Shown: positions 1 to 12,915, counted from the stretch's first letter. The stretch: 64,000 nucleotides of DNA from Phylloscopus collybita (GCA_027886175.1 JAJNNQ010000075.1:55427001-55491000), one strand, 5' to 3'. Numbers and translations are program-made. The notes: generated by a model not told the origin, from the sequence alone.

Positions 1-1974
1 AATCGAAATGTTAAACCACAAAACACAATGTATCAAACCTCTTTCTGTTGATATTCAAAAGGAAAGGGTTCAGATTTTGGTGTGATCTGTCTTTTCAACA
101 TGGCTACTCTATGTTAGAAAGCAATCATGCTGATTGTTATCAATGCATTGTTTCTGGATTAAAATTTTGGGGGGTAGTTTCTTATCTGGGAAATACTTTG
201 AATCAATCTAAGTTTGTTAATGAATAGTATAAAATGAATTAAGGCTAAGTGTATAGTAGAAATGAGATACAAGAGACTTTCATCATTATAATGACGCTTT
301 ATTTAGAAATCTATCTTTAGTACTGCTGTATCAAAGTCCTCAGGCAAGGCTGATACAAAAGCGTACTTGAGATGAACAGAATTTCCAGCTAATGTCTGGA
401 AATCAGCTAGAGAACATTTATGTTCAGGTCCCACATAATAACTGAAAGCTGAAGTGAAAAGCAAGAAAGTCCAGGCTAATCACCTGGAAAAAATTGCCAT
501 CTTTTTTGATGAGAGATGCTTGAAATGAAAGCTAAAAATACAGCCATGCAATCTACAATGTGAAAACCACATTTGATATCTATAAGAGAAATCTCTTTTC
601 GTCTTTAGGAATTAAAAATAATTTAGAAACTATTGTTTCCTGATGAAAGCAAGATTAAAATATTAAAATAAATTTAGAGGTTAATGAAGGAAAATTTACA
701 TATATATATACTTAAATATATGTATATATATGTTTAGAAGTTAAGTTACTGGAAGCGTATAATAATTCTGCATAATCTTACTGAAATCCTGCTTCTATAT
801 TGATATAAGAAATCTACTTTTCAATGCAATTTGGAATTTATAAATTGCTAAATCATGCATGGCAATATTACAGAATTGAAAATTTATAGAGATTACAAAA
901 GTCAGTTCTGGTTTTCAGCACTGGCTCTTTCACCACAGAGTATGAAAGCTATAAAAATTGCTCACACAATGATAAGAGAAAAGCACTGAAATAAAGCTTA
1001 TACTGGGAGCAGACACCCTCAAAAATATTCTTATTTTTCCAAAATTCTTCTCAGCTTTAAACCAACATACCCATTCCTGCTTTCATTTTATCTGATAAAG
1101 TTATTATATGGAAGGATATTTTAATTGTTATCATTTTATAATCACGATAAGACTATTAGCCAATATTTCAAATGTGATATTTTGGAAAATACAGCAAGAC
1201 CTGTAGGAAACAAATGCCAAGGATCCATCTGTGCAAGACTTAGGCCATTCATTTAATGCACCTAGTTTTATTCAATATAGATTTGAAATTTATTTACAAA
1301 CAGGAATATATTTAGCTTTCATTCATAGAGTTATGCATATAAGAGAGGCTACTCCATCGGTGTTCTAGTTGGGCTGCACTTTTGAATCTTATTTTGCAAA
1401 TATCTCTGACTTGATATCCACTGATTTGTGAATCCTTATGGATAAAATGAAACTGGAAGACGCACTGCAGGAGTCCATCTTAATAGACTGTACATGCAAA
1501 AGATTATTTAAACTAAAATTAATCCAAATTTAAAAACCCTGAAATGCATGTATTACAAATTCAAGGAACAGCATTCAACTAATGTGGAAGAGAGACACAA
1601 TTTCCAGTTCAGATTTGAACTTTTTTCTCGAATCCTGAATTTTCTTATTCCATCTCTGTGGCTCACATCATACAAACTGAGACATATAAACAGGTTTCCT
1701 TTCAGAGGAAAGTAAACTGGAAGATACACTACAGAAATTAATTTATTGTGCTTCAACTTCTGGTAAATCCAACAGGCCAGACTAGGTTATACTAGATCTG
1801 AAGTGAAATCCTCAACAGGCACTGTTGGATTTTGGATAACTCAACACAGACAACTTCACTCTATAGCTTAGCTCCTGTTATTCTCCAACATTTATTATAA
1901 GGATGCAGTCAGAGTCACAAATATCCCTTCCTTTCATTCTTATGAACCAGATCTTACCTCTGCCATCTACTATC
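1..1974. other. AT-rich unique stretch, no gene seen
   Basis: No open frame longer than about 67 codons and no recognisable protein, RNA gene or interspersed repeat. The only structure I can point to is the TA-rich inverted repeat near 698-733. It could be intergenic or intronic; the sequence gives no splice-supported exon either way. Confidence 0.6.
698..733. repeat. TA-rich imperfect inverted repeat
   Basis: An ACATATATATATA arm is followed, after a short spacer containing TTAA, by a TGTATATATATGT arm. The two arms are near-perfect reverse complements. This is ordinary alternating AT sequence that could extrude as a small hairpin. I infer no function. Confidence 0.6.
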
Positions 1975-2110
1975 ACAAATCACAGAATCAGTTAGGCAGG
2001 AAAAAACCTTTAAGGTCAAATCCAACCTATGACCTAATACAACCTTTTCAACTAGACCATGGCACTAAGTGCCAGATGCCATCTTTTCTTGATGCTGTCA
2101 GAATTACTTG
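1975..2110 (-). mobile_element. CR1 LINE, 3'-end fragment
   Basis: Read on the plus strand, it starts with a CACAGAATCA motif followed by GGAAAAAACCTTTAAGGTCAA, TCCAACC and ACCATG blocks. This is the reverse complement of the CR1 3' untranslated end. CR1 copies are usually 5'-truncated, so a tail of about 135 bp is typical. It carries many substitutions and no coding remnant. An uninterrupted A-tract begins about 64 bp to its right. CR1 elements do not end in poly(A), so that tract is probably unrelated. Boundaries are approximate. Confidence 0.75.
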
Positions 2111-2173
2111 ATGTTTTTAGCTTCTTATTAACACTGAATTCAAAAATTCAAGTTTAGAGATTACAGAGACCAG

Positions 2174-2210
<37 letters not shown>
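2174..2210. repeat. Poly(A) tract, 37 A
   Basis: Thirty-seven uninterrupted A residues. No AATAAA lies in the 30 bases to its left, so it does not look like the tail of a processed transcript read on the plus strand. Runs this long usually vary between individuals and are prone to sequencing length error. Confidence 0.9.
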
Positions 2211-2211
<1 letters not shown>

Positions 2212-3086
2212 CACTGACACTACATAAATACACAATTTTGCTTTTGGCATTAAGTGATTATCAACTTTACTGCCCAGAAATCTCATCTTTCAATTACTTC
2301 TCCTTTTGAAAGTTTAATCAGCATATTTTTTGTTACTTACCTCTAGTCAAGTTTTTTAAAAAAACCCAAACCCATCAAAAGATAATGCTTTTAGAATGCT
2401 AAAAACGTAAAAGTCAGGATGAAGTGGCATCTGAGTAAAGAGGTGACACCAGTCCCTTAGAGCTGGTAACACTATAGGTAAAACATATCAGGTTTTTTTT
2501 TTTTTTTTGCAAATAAATGTAAATAATAGCTCCAATTTCAGTTCTATCAAGCCTTCTGCCTGCTTGAATCCTTTTTTTAATATTTGCCAAAAGTAACTTT
2601 TTGCCGTCTAGGTTTTGTGCTTACAGGATGCTCTCTGGAATTGTATCAGAATATTTTTTCCCAGATACCTGGTTTGTTACAGTGATACAAATGCAAAGCA
2701 ATTTCTATCCTCATTGACTTTTAACATGGATAGCATATACTTATTTTACACCCTAAGACAGCAGTTTTATTTTATAATTGTGTTCTTAATGACGAATTGG
2801 ACAATTACCTCCTGAACAATTTGTATCATTTTAGTCCTGGTTCACATCCCAGAAAAGCAAGGTCAAGCAGTAGCCCTCAAATACTGAAAAGAAACAGCTG
2901 AGGATGAAAGTCCATTTGAAAGCACAAACCTTAGGCTAACATATTCGTTTCCCCTCAAAGCAAGTTTTATGGGTTTAAAAATTGCTGTGTAGCAGTGTCT
3001 AGTTGCTTGTAAATCCAAGCCTCAGAGACAAGGCATGCCAAAAAAAAGGAATTTCCAATATGGGGACAATAAGTAGATGTCAGTCC
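2211..3086. other. AT-rich stretch, no gene seen
   Basis: Contains a T16 run at 2493-2508. One 66-codon frame (2615-2815, plus) has no recognisable domain and the composition of background DNA. Nothing else is supported. Confidence 0.55.
2493..2508. repeat. Poly(T) tract, 16 T
   Basis: Uninterrupted run of 16 T. Simple low-complexity sequence. Confidence 0.9.
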
Positions 3087-3113
3087 TTTTTTTTTTTTTT
3101 TTTTTTTTTTTTT
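3087..3113. repeat. Poly(T) tract, 27 T
   Basis: Twenty-seven uninterrupted T residues, equivalent to A27 on the minus strand. On the minus strand I see no AATAAA close upstream of it that would mark a processed transcript end. Confidence 0.9.
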
Positions 3114-3162
3114 CCTGAAATATATTTCTAAAAGAAGATAAATCCTTTGAAGTTTAGGCTGA

Positions 3163-3211
3163 TTTGGAAAATTAAGCTGTCAAAGTTCAAACTGCTACTT
3201 AATTTTCCAAA
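3163..3211. repeat. Perfect 14 bp inverted repeat with 21 nt loop
   Basis: The left arm TTTGGAAAATTAAG (3163-3176) is the exact reverse complement of the right arm CTTAATTTTCCAAA (3198-3211), with a 21-base spacer. Pairing stops at both ends of the arms. The stem is shorter than the roughly 22-30 bp of a typical microRNA precursor, so I do not call an RNA gene. It could form a cruciform or simply be chance in AT-rich DNA. Confidence 0.8.
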
Positions 3212-4035
3212 CCTCACTGCTGCATAACCTCAAATACTTTGATCTTTTTTAGCTGCTTTACTCTGGGACTTTGAGATTCCACTTCTTTTTATATAACTAA
3301 AATGTCATATAAAAGTGCATGTTTAAAAATGTTTTTTCCTAATTGCATACATTTAAAAAGTATGGGAAGGTCTGCATTTCCACAATGTAACATTTTGCCC
3401 ATTTTTTAATGTATGAGTGTTTGTGCTCTGAATTCCACCCTTTTTAACAGTTCCTCACACTACCTAATCAAACCTTATTCAGGTCTCCCCTTTCAGACAA
3501 ATTGGTGTCCTGGTCATTATGGTCGTTATATGTCCCAATGCATATTTTCAGTTGGATGCTCTGTGCTTCATGCACTCAAATAGAATGTTCCTAATTGCAT
3601 TGTGCCCGTCATTATTAACTCTCTGCATAATTTTCTAATAGTGAAGGGAATATTTTGCCACTAAAGTGGTTGTGCATTACTGCTCTGTTGTTGTGCACAA
3701 TTAAACAGCTGTTGCATAAAGAATGTTGCAAAGGTGACTGCGTTTTATTATGCTCAGTGAATATATTTTGTTGTATGCATCTATGATAAGGACAGCCATG
3801 AGACAAATTGTGTTCATCATGTGTGTCTCCTTACCTTCACTCTGCCCACCAATCCATCTCCTTAGAGCTATATCTAGTTTATGTGAACTTTCTAACAAGC
3901 CCCAAAAAATTCTTTTGGAGAGGTATTCCTGTGCATGAAAACTTCCTCTCCATAACCTTACGGGAGAAGAGTACTAAATAGAAAAAAAATCAGATGATTT
4001 TCAATATACCTTCTGAAACCACACTAATCTACACT
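3212..4035. other. Unique AT-rich stretch, possible conserved noncoding DNA
   Basis: No supported gene. Short overlapping frames on both strands (3615-3938) reflect a locally low stop density rather than coding. The stretch around 3590-3800 is free of repeats and contains several homeodomain-type ATTA/TTAAT cores and an E-box CAGCTG in a TTAAACAGCTGTTGC context. That composition fits a conserved noncoding element but does not prove one. Confidence 0.3.
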
Positions 4036-4095
4036 AAAAAAAAAAAAAAAAACAAACAAAAAAAAAAAAAAAAACAAAAAAAAAAACAAACCCAC

Positions 4096-4127
<32 letters not shown>

Positions 4128-4185
4128 AACCAACAACAACAAAAAAAACCCACCAACAACAAAAAAAACCCACCAAAAACAAAAC
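4036..4185. repeat. A-rich low-complexity tract with C interruptions
   Basis: About 150 bp made almost entirely of A with scattered C, in CAAA, CAAAAA and ACCCACCAAC-like units. An AAAAAAAACCCACCA segment occurs twice near the right end. The Lys/Asn/Gln-rich frame across it is a by-product of the composition. It probably grew by slippage and is likely to vary in length. Confidence 0.9.
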
Positions 4186-7100
4186 TCTGCACAACCAAAC
4201 ACAGAATGATGACCTAAATCAAATTATATGTAGCTTATCGTGGTGGAAACATTTCTTCCCTTACTGATTTTTGTCATAAAGAAACATTTCATATGATATG
4301 AAAAATCTAAACAGCTACAAATATATTTGGAAATTCTGTGAGGAATGAACAACACACAGATTTTTGTAGAAGAAACAGCTTCTGCTTCATCCAATAATAT
4401 ACCTGTTTTCTTCTTAGTGATAAATTGTTATCAACCATTAGCTAAGATAATGATCCAAGACTATGCCAAAGAGAGAATTGAAATCAAGGATGATGAGACA
4501 AGCATCTCCACTACCCACTCTTCAGGAGGTGGACTAGTGTGCAGAATGAAAATTAAAATAAATACTTGATCAATGTTATTTGTTCTAGGCTGCTCCTATC
4601 ACATGTGCAATAGAAAAGTCTATTTGCTGATTAAAATAAATACCTTCAACTGAGCTTCACAGACAGAGCTTTCTGTTTAAAAAAAAATCCTTTAAATATA
4701 AAGTATGTCCATAGTCATATAAATAGCTAGAATAATTCTACAGATCAGTAAAATCACTTTGAAGATACAGTCTGTTCTTGAACAGAAAATGGAATGATAG
4801 TTAAATTTCCTTTTTCCTAGATGAGGACTCTCACCTCCTCCTGAAGCTAGATGAAACCATGTATCAACATACATTCCAAAAATTTGGTCAGTAAATCCAA
4901 TCTTCAATAAATCATTGGCAACAAAGCTTATAGAAACTCCTAAATATTATTTAGGATCTTTAAGCCTTGTTGAATACAAGATTAAGAGTCCTGAGACTTG
5001 GCTGGCCTGACAAACCCATCAGAATAGCGTCTCAAATGAACGACTTTTCATCAGCCAACCTGTGTTTCAAAAATAGATGTTTACAAATAAACAGACTAAA
5101 AAAAAAAAAATCTAACTCCTCTCTTAAACCATAATATATTTTCCCTATCTATTAAATATTTTCCAAGTCATTAATTTCCTTTCTTTGCAAAATGTGCCAT
5201 AACTGGAATACATGATGGTGTAAGTGATGAGTTTGACTGGTGGTTGACTGGAAGAAGCCAATCATAAGCCCTTGTGCTGTATGTCACTGGAGGAGGATGA
5301 AAACTCTTGAGTTCCAGTACACTGAGAGTGAAGGAGGCTTACTGAATTATATATGCAAATGAGTAACATAATCAGCACAGCACTTGATTTAATTTCTTAT
5401 TAAATTCTGCTTACTGAAGACTGTCCCCAAACCCTTACTTTTGATGTGTTGCATAATTTTCCACTGAAAATACTCACTGCTCTGTTGAGGGGCAATTTAT
5501 CACTCAGAAGCATCACTCTGGGTTCTGAGAGACACTGCATGAAGGATTTTTAGGAGTGATGGGAGATGTGATAGGTGAAATGCATTCACAACTCATCCTT
5601 CATAATGAGACATTAGAAGCTGGTGTCCATTTTAAAGGAGTTTCTACATTCAGCAGCAGCAGCTCTTCCCCAGCTGTCTGTGCCAAGGTCTGAAAGAATA
5701 GATTACTCTAATGTAATTTATTGATGTTCAGGAACCCAAAAAAAGTGTTTGTCTGTCTTCCACGCTGTTACAGGCATTTATGAGGTCTTTACATGAAATG
5801 AGGCTAGCGTCCTGAACACCCAAGTGTGGCCAAGGTACAAATACTCTTCCCATAAACCTTTGCCTCTCTAGTTAACGTTCTGTCTCATGAGAAGAATGCT
5901 GACTAGTCTAAAAGACCCTTGGAAAAAAATGGTATGCAATGAAAATTAAATAATGATAACACAACTACCACATTCTTTAATATATCAGAAATATTTTATG
6001 GGCTCCTAATTTAGATGTCATTCAATCAAATTATTTTCTTTTATGTAAAGAAAAGAAGATTGCTGCCTGAATCATAATAAACTGTTTTCTGTTTTTCTAT
6101 AAATATTTTTTAAAACTGTATTTTTATTTTTGATTACAAAGTTTGGGGATTAAGAAAAAAAAATTAGTTATTTTGTTAATAAACACATGCCTAGAGAAAC
6201 AGAAATATTGATGAATGGAAGGATTTGCCAGTAAGACACTTCTAAGAACTCTTCTTTCAATAACACTGACGTCTTCTCACTATTTTATTAAGTTTCCAAT
6301 CTCTTCATAAACCACATATGGGCTTAGTAGTTCAAGAGCTGTCTCGTATATGAAAAAAAGGCAAAATAAAATCAAAACCACGCACATTAAGAAATGTCAA
6401 TGTTATCAGAAATCTGGCTGTTCAAATGTTGGCTCAAATGTACCACAACAAAATTCACAAGTAAAATTCTATTAAGTACAATACTCTGTTGTACTTTATG
6501 ACATCACTTTAATCAGTCCAAAATAATCCATACAAACGCTCATCCACCTGTTAATACGGCTCAGCTCAAGAATCTTAGGACGAAAGAGAACATTTCAATT
6601 GAAATGTCTCACTTATGCTCACAAATTGCCTGTTATGCAGAATTTACCTGTAATTTAATATAAGAGCTATTCAAAGGCTGATACAAAGCAGAGATATCTG
6701 TAGGAGGCAAATCAACCATAGGAAGAGATAAGTTATAGATTAGGATCCTTTTTCATAAAGTTGTGTAAATGTGTGCTTATTGCAAATATAAAAAAACCTA
6801 AAAAAGACAGTGGAAACACCTATCAGATAAAATTTTTAACAGTTTGAACCCAGCTACAGACAAAAGTTTTACTCCCTAAAAGTATGAGCCTTATTACCTT
6901 TATAAATACAGCATTAGAGAAAAAACTTTAAATATTTTTGGCTGCATTGATTGCATGTCTAGTTGTTCTCATATGAGCAGTTTCTTTAAGAGCACTGCAG
7001 TTAAAATATATGTATAAATCCAGTTTTTACACCATTATATTTATAGGTAATTTGGGTAGATAAATACAGAATCACCAAATCCAAAGGCTCTATATCCCAG

Positions 7101-7721
7101 CTGAAATCAAAATAGAGTGTGCATTATGCACAAGATGAACAATTTATAGTGAATTAATAAATGGCTAACAAAAATGAGAATTCAGAACTCTGAAGATGCC
7201 AGAGTCAGTAAATAATTTCTTTATGATTGTTTCTCTTTCCCTTGCTTTATGTAATACAATATTTGATGTACTTTTTTTGTGTTTTGTGTGTTTATTTGAT
7301 GTGTATTGATTGATGTACTTTAACCTTCTCTCCAGTGTGCCAGTGGGCTTCTTCTGGACCATCCTTACTGTCCTTCTGTTATCTAATACTATCTGAACAT
7401 TTTTTCTAGATTTGTTAGAATAGTGCTTTTCCTGGCCTGCTGAATTACCTCTGAATTTCTTTACACTTAGAAAGCACAAGACTTCTTAAACTAACCAGAA
7501 TGAATATCAGGCTATTTAAAATAACAATGAAAATTTCTGGACAGAAAATTACAATGCTACTTTTCCACAACCAGTGTCAATTAGAGGGAATGCCATCAAT
7601 TTATTTTTTGTTGAGGAGTCATTTCAAGACAGTGTAGTAGAAAATGAACTGACCTCTGTGGCAAATGAAAACTACCTCCCATGTCTGATACAGTCCCTGG
7701 AACTTAAAAAGTTAGCATAGA
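4186..7721. other. Unique AT-rich stretch, no gene seen
   Basis: Frames of 60-104 codons occur (for example 7165-7479, minus, 104 codons, Lys/Arg-rich), but none shows a known motif and none has convincing splice context. A run of 12 A starts near 5099. No transposon is recognisable. Confidence 0.5.
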
Positions 7722-8512
7722 TCCATAAAGTTACAGAATGGTTTTGGTTGGAAAGGAACTTTTAAAATTGCCTTGTTCCAACCCCCTTGCCATGGACAAG
7801 GGACACCTTCTATTAGACCAATTTGTTCAAAGCCCCATCCAACATCCCCATCCCCTGAACACTTCCAGAGATAGGACATCAACAATTTCTCTGGGAAAAT
7901 TGTTCCAATACTTCACCACTGCCACAGAAAAGAATTTCCTCTTGATACCTCATAAAAATCTCTTTCAACTTAAAGCCATTCCCCCTTGTCCCTTTACTTC
8001 ATGCCCTTGTAAAAGGTCCTTCTCCACCTTTCTCGTAGATCCCCTTCAGGTACTGGAAGGCTGCTATAAGATGTTCCAAAAATCTTCTCTTCCCAGGCTG
8101 AACAACCCCAGCTCTCTCAGCCTGTCTTCATAGCAGAGGTGCTCCATCCTTCTGATCTTGCTGGGCTCTTCTGGACTCACTGCAACAGGTCCATGTCCTT
8201 CCTGTGCTGGAGACCCCAGAGTTGGATGCAGCACTGCAGGTGGGATCACACCAGAGCAGAACAGAGCAGAGCAGAGGGGCAGAATCCCCTCACTCACCCT
8301 GCTGGCCACATGGCTTTTGATGCAGGCCAGGACACCACTGGCTGGGCCACGTTTAGCTTCTCATCAGCCAACACTTCCTTCTCCTCAGGGCTCCTCTCAA
8401 TCTGTTCTCTGCCCAGACTGTATTTGTACTTGGGTTTTGCATCAACCCAGGTACAGGAGGTTTGCACAGGCCCCTTTCTCAAGATTGTCAATGTCCCTGA
8501 TGCTAAGGCTTA
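7722..8512 (-). mobile_element. CR1 LINE fragment, minus strand, about 790 bp
   Basis: Left to right on the plus strand it shows the reverse complement of a CR1 3' half. It opens with the ACAGAATGGTTTTGGTTGGAAAGGA tail region, followed by blocks matching the 3' untranslated region, then by antisense reverse-transcriptase C-terminal sequence. On the minus strand, codons around 8064-8140 still read YEDRLRELGLFSL, the typical C-terminal CR1 ORF2 motif. The frame is broken before and after, and the element is 5'-truncated, so it is not functional. Sequence from about 8450 to 8512 is the most diverged and sets the uncertain right edge. Plus-strand open frames of 129-150 codons here are antisense artefacts. 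Confidence 0.9.
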
Positions 8513-8674
8513 CACATTACAAAGCTGTTGTTGCACTACAGCACTAAAAAGTTGTGTCCACATAGGTCAATTATCCTTACAAATGGATTAAAACTTTTTT
8601 TGTACTCTGCATAGTGTAAAATTCAGTAGACATCAGATCAGAGCAGGAGTCAAAACATATACATACATGTAGGC

Positions 8675-8756
8675 AAAACTGAATACTTTTGTTCCTCATT
8701 CCTGAATACTGAATATTCTGTTCCCCAAAACTGAATACTTTTCACCCCATTCCTCA
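8675..8756. repeat. Short tandem duplication, period about 52 bp
   Basis: AAAACTGAATACTTTT followed by a CATTCCT block occurs at 8675-8703 and again at 8727-8756, with a third partial CTGAATA repeat between them. This is a local duplication in flanking DNA about 160 bp right of the CR1 copy. Confidence 0.7.
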
Positions 8757-11700
8757 TACAGACATTTAGTAATTCTTAGGTCTGCAGCATATTTTTTGCT
8801 TGTTTAGTCTGATATTTCAGGAAGGAGATAATTTCAGAAATGCTAAATAGAATAAAGCATGACTTGAAGACAGGAAGATTTTGTCATTAATTAGATTGTT
8901 TATAATTATGTTTAGAAATAAGGAAATAAAAACCTTATTTTAAAAAGGTGGGTTTTTTTTTCTAAATCTGTAATGTACAGTATAGCTATTGACAAAAAGA
9001 AAAGGTTCTTAATTGATTTTTTGAGTCAATGTAATAATCTACCCTCTGCAGGCAGGTCCTTACTCCTGAAAGATAGCAAAAAAAAACCCAACAAAACAAC
9101 AAAATCCCTGACATGCCATATTCAGAAAAAGAACCTAAGCAGTTACAAAGAGATTTCATTTTCCAGATTTAAAATATAGTAACTTCAGAATCATTTATGT
9201 GTTTGCAGATAATTTAGAGTGACTATAAAGCTTCTGTAACTCATCAGGGATTTATGTTAAGGCTGTTGCGTGGAAATTGTTATTAAGAAGTACTCAACAA
9301 CATTTTACTTGTGTCTGCTACTCTTCTGATTATTGCCATTCTCCTCCTAAGCTAAAGAGTCACAAACAACCCTTGAAGAGCTCATGTTTTTTTAGGCAGC
9401 ATAGGGTTTAAGCAGTTGCACCTCCTGTCCATTTTGTCATTTCCACAGCTTGCTCTAAATAGATTATACTGAGGGAAAAAACACCTCAAACGTTATGTAA
9501 TCATTTCAGAGTCTTAAGGACCAGGAGTAGCATGTTAGACACTAATCTCTTTTATCTTAACAGCCATCTAGACATCTTTGCTGCTCTATGCTCTAGTCTA
9601 GTCAAAAGCAATATTTACTGCACTAACCACATCATGATACACCTATACATCATGAAAGAAAGTAGCATTTCACTACATAATGCCAAAAAAAGAAAAAAAA
9701 AGTCATAATAGCCCTTTATAGTATTGCCTTTTTTTGCATTCAGAAAACTGAATTTTTTTAACTATTTCTTAAATTATTCTACTGCTAAAATTCATATTTT
9801 AAGTACAACTAATTAAAAAAGAGTACTTTAATACAATTTGTGTATTAGTTATACTGTCCTTTGTTAGGACAGTCTAACTCTGTCATCTTGATCAAGCATG
9901 AGTATAATAAACAATAGGTCTTCATGTAGACCTGTATAAATACCTAGCTTTGTTGCCCAGTATCCTGGTCACATGCTTTGGGGTGCATACCCTCAAAGGC
10001 TAAAGGCTCCGAGAAAAACCTAAGACTCGACAGTGACTGCAAAACCTGATTAGAGAACTTTCTCTTACCTGCATCTCTGATGACACAGTGTAAAGAGAGG
10101 CTGTTATTGTAGATTGCACTCTATGTTTCTTATACTTAAACCTTAACTTAATAATTTCTTCACTTTCTTCATCAGTTTGGCCTGGCCCATTCAGATCTTA
10201 CCTCAGTGCTTCACGAGATCATTCAACTGGTCTTAACAAACACATTGATAACATGAATACACATTTAATAGCATGAATACTTTTCAAGGAGGTCAAAACT
10301 TTTCTTTTTTTTTTTTTTTTTTTTTGGCCCTTGTCTCTTTCAGGTACATACTTTCTTTGTAGACTAATGGTATTATTCATTCCTTCACACATAAAAATTG
10401 AAATTGTGTCTTTCACTCTCTTGACATATACTAGAGACATGGCTTTTACTGCACGTTCTCAAGGGAGTAAGGTAATAAAAAATCCACTTTGGGGCTAACC
10501 TATTTGAATTGGTCCTTAGAGCCTCTAGATATATTCCTGCCATTTGTATCTATAGACTTTCTATCCTTACCTTCTAAATGAAATTGAAAATATAACTTGT
10601 TTAATTTAGCTGAAGGCAAATGTAATGCTGCAAAACTATTGACCTGAGAATTTAAATTTAAACCCTCTCATCAGAGAATAAGTACAAGATTTTTAGCAAA
10701 ATCCTGCCTACAGATTTAGCACATGATAAATGGAGCAGAGTGTTCCAATCGCTTTTTATTTTATGTGGATAATAATTCTCTATGATCAATTTCCCTTCAT
10801 TTCTCTGTCTCCCTAATATGTGCATCCTGACTACTCTTTTTCTTGCATTCTTTTGCTTAGATTCTTCATCTTCTTTATGGCACTTGGTTTCAGCACTATT
10901 AAAATTTATGGACTATAGAAAATTATTTCAGATTACACCCTTTCCTCAGTTTGCCACAGTGATGTGCATGACTATACATTCAAATTATTTGTACTAAAAG
11001 GTTTCCTAAAGTATCAGATTACATTCCCTACTCTGAAGCATTGTCCCCCATTAATTTTTAAGGGAGTTTTTTCTTGAAGATGTGACTATGATGTAGGATT
11101 TGTTCCACTGCAATCAAATGTACAATATTAAAAAGGAAACAATTCATTATGGTAACATAACTAAAGTGAAGAGGAAGAAAAAGAAGTCAGCAGGTATAGA
11201 TTTACTAAACTGAAACACTTTAACATTCACTATTAAGGATGAAGGAGTAACCTAAATATGTATCTAAAATTATGAGTTATAATATTTTATAATTCCATTA
11301 AAAAATGTAGGTCTCTAAAAGCTTACTCATCCAGTATTTGACATATTCTAAATTACAAATATTTCTACAGACTTGAGAGCTGGAGAACATTTACAATTAT
11401 GGTCAGAAAAGTTAAAGAAATATCAGAAATTTGTCTTTTCTCTCACCCAAGAACAGCAAACCATCTGGAGTAGGATACTTATATGAATCAGGGAATTAGG
11501 TGTGTAACTAAGAAACTTGTTTTCTTCTACTATGTTCTCACACTGACCTTCAAAGTAAGTGCAGCTCATCCCACAAGAGAATCATCAGCTAATTTTATGA
11601 GGCTACACCCCATTCCACCCTATTCCATTGTCAAGCCATTAACCAAAAATAGTCAATAAAACTGAAAGACATTTTCAGAATATATTATCTCCTCATTTGG

Positions 11701-12900
11701 TACTGCAAAAATGCTATTTGCGTTTTGTAATTACTCCTGGTTTTCTCTTTTCCTGGCTACATTTAAGCTGTACATTAAACTGTTTATAAGAGGACTCTTT
11801 CTTGGCAACTCTGAGCACGTAGCTTCCTACAAAATTAGTTTTGCAAAGTGACCAAGGTCTTGCTGGTGCACTAATTGGTGGGTATATGAGTATCTGCACC
11901 CCTGCTAGGAGTAGGAAAATGCTCATAAATAGCTCCACAAAGCAAAATTCTGTACCTGCATTAATAAATAAAGCATTCACCCACTTGTCCCAGGTCAGTT
12001 ACAAAGAACTCAGTTTGTCATTTGACTTCAGATTTTGATATTCAATCACAGCTTCATTACATAAATTCCTAATATATTAAATCTCACAGTATATGTAAAG
12101 GGCACCACCAAAAAATGAAAGTAACATTGCTAGAAGGCTACAGAAAAAAAAATTAAGATATCAGGAGGTTAATGAGAAAGCTCTAGTCCAAGTAGAAAAT
12201 AGATTCATTTTATAAAATTATTTTTTAATTACTTATTTAAAAAATAACCAGTGAGATACAATGGTAAAAATAGATACAATAACATCCAGCAGAATATTCT
12301 CTGTAGACCGAGATGTTCAATGCAAGTGCTATATCTTTACATCACAAGAAGAGAATGACAATTTTGTGTTGTTTGCAAAACAACCAATTGGACATGAACA
12401 ACAGGCTGGGCTTTGCTTCAAAAATTAATTTACTTGAATTAATAGCTGAATTAATCATGATATGGGAATTACCTGAAATCACAGTTGACATTTAATAAAT
12501 TCACTTGTTGATCAAGTGTTCACTAACACATTTAATAGCAGCACTTTTTTATAGCTTTTAGAAAAGACTTCAAACATTATAACTTCGTTTAGAACTATTC
12601 CAGTCAGGCCAGTTTTATGCTACCTTTTCAAATTCTCTTTCTCCATTTTTTTTTTAATTTACCATTTCTTCTAAAACCTGGTCAATTTTTAAGTAGTCTT
12701 TTTATAACCAAGTATAGTGGATAGTTATTCTGACTGGATGTTCAGAGAATCAGGTAAATTTGTTGTCTTTATTTCACGTTGAACTATATTAACTTACTTC
12801 TTGAACAGGATAGATGATGTTTTATTTTTCACGGGTAAGAATACAAAGCTAGAGTAAAACACAGTTTGTCTTTGACTATGATTATTTGGTTTTCTCTTGA
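8757..12900. other. Unique AT-rich stretch, no gene seen
   Basis: Frames here are no longer than 88 codons (11714-11980, minus) and show no domains. The only low-complexity feature of note is the T21 run at 10305-10325. No CR1 or LTR sequence is recognisable. Confidence 0.5.
10305..10325. repeat. Poly(T) tract, 21 T
   Basis: Uninterrupted run of 21 T preceded by TTTC. Simple sequence. Confidence 0.9.
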
Positions 12901-12915
12901 TGTGTGTGTGTGTGT
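12901..12915. repeat. Short (TG)n microsatellite
   Basis: Seven TG units plus one base, following a GATG-type context. Too short to be notably unstable. Confidence 0.8.

Noticed and set aside
3994..4209. Lys/Asn/Gln-rich 71-codon frame
   Set aside because: It is the translation of an A-rich low-complexity tract.
7738..8591. Plus-strand frames of 129-150 codons
   Set aside because: They are antisense to a minus-strand CR1 fragment.
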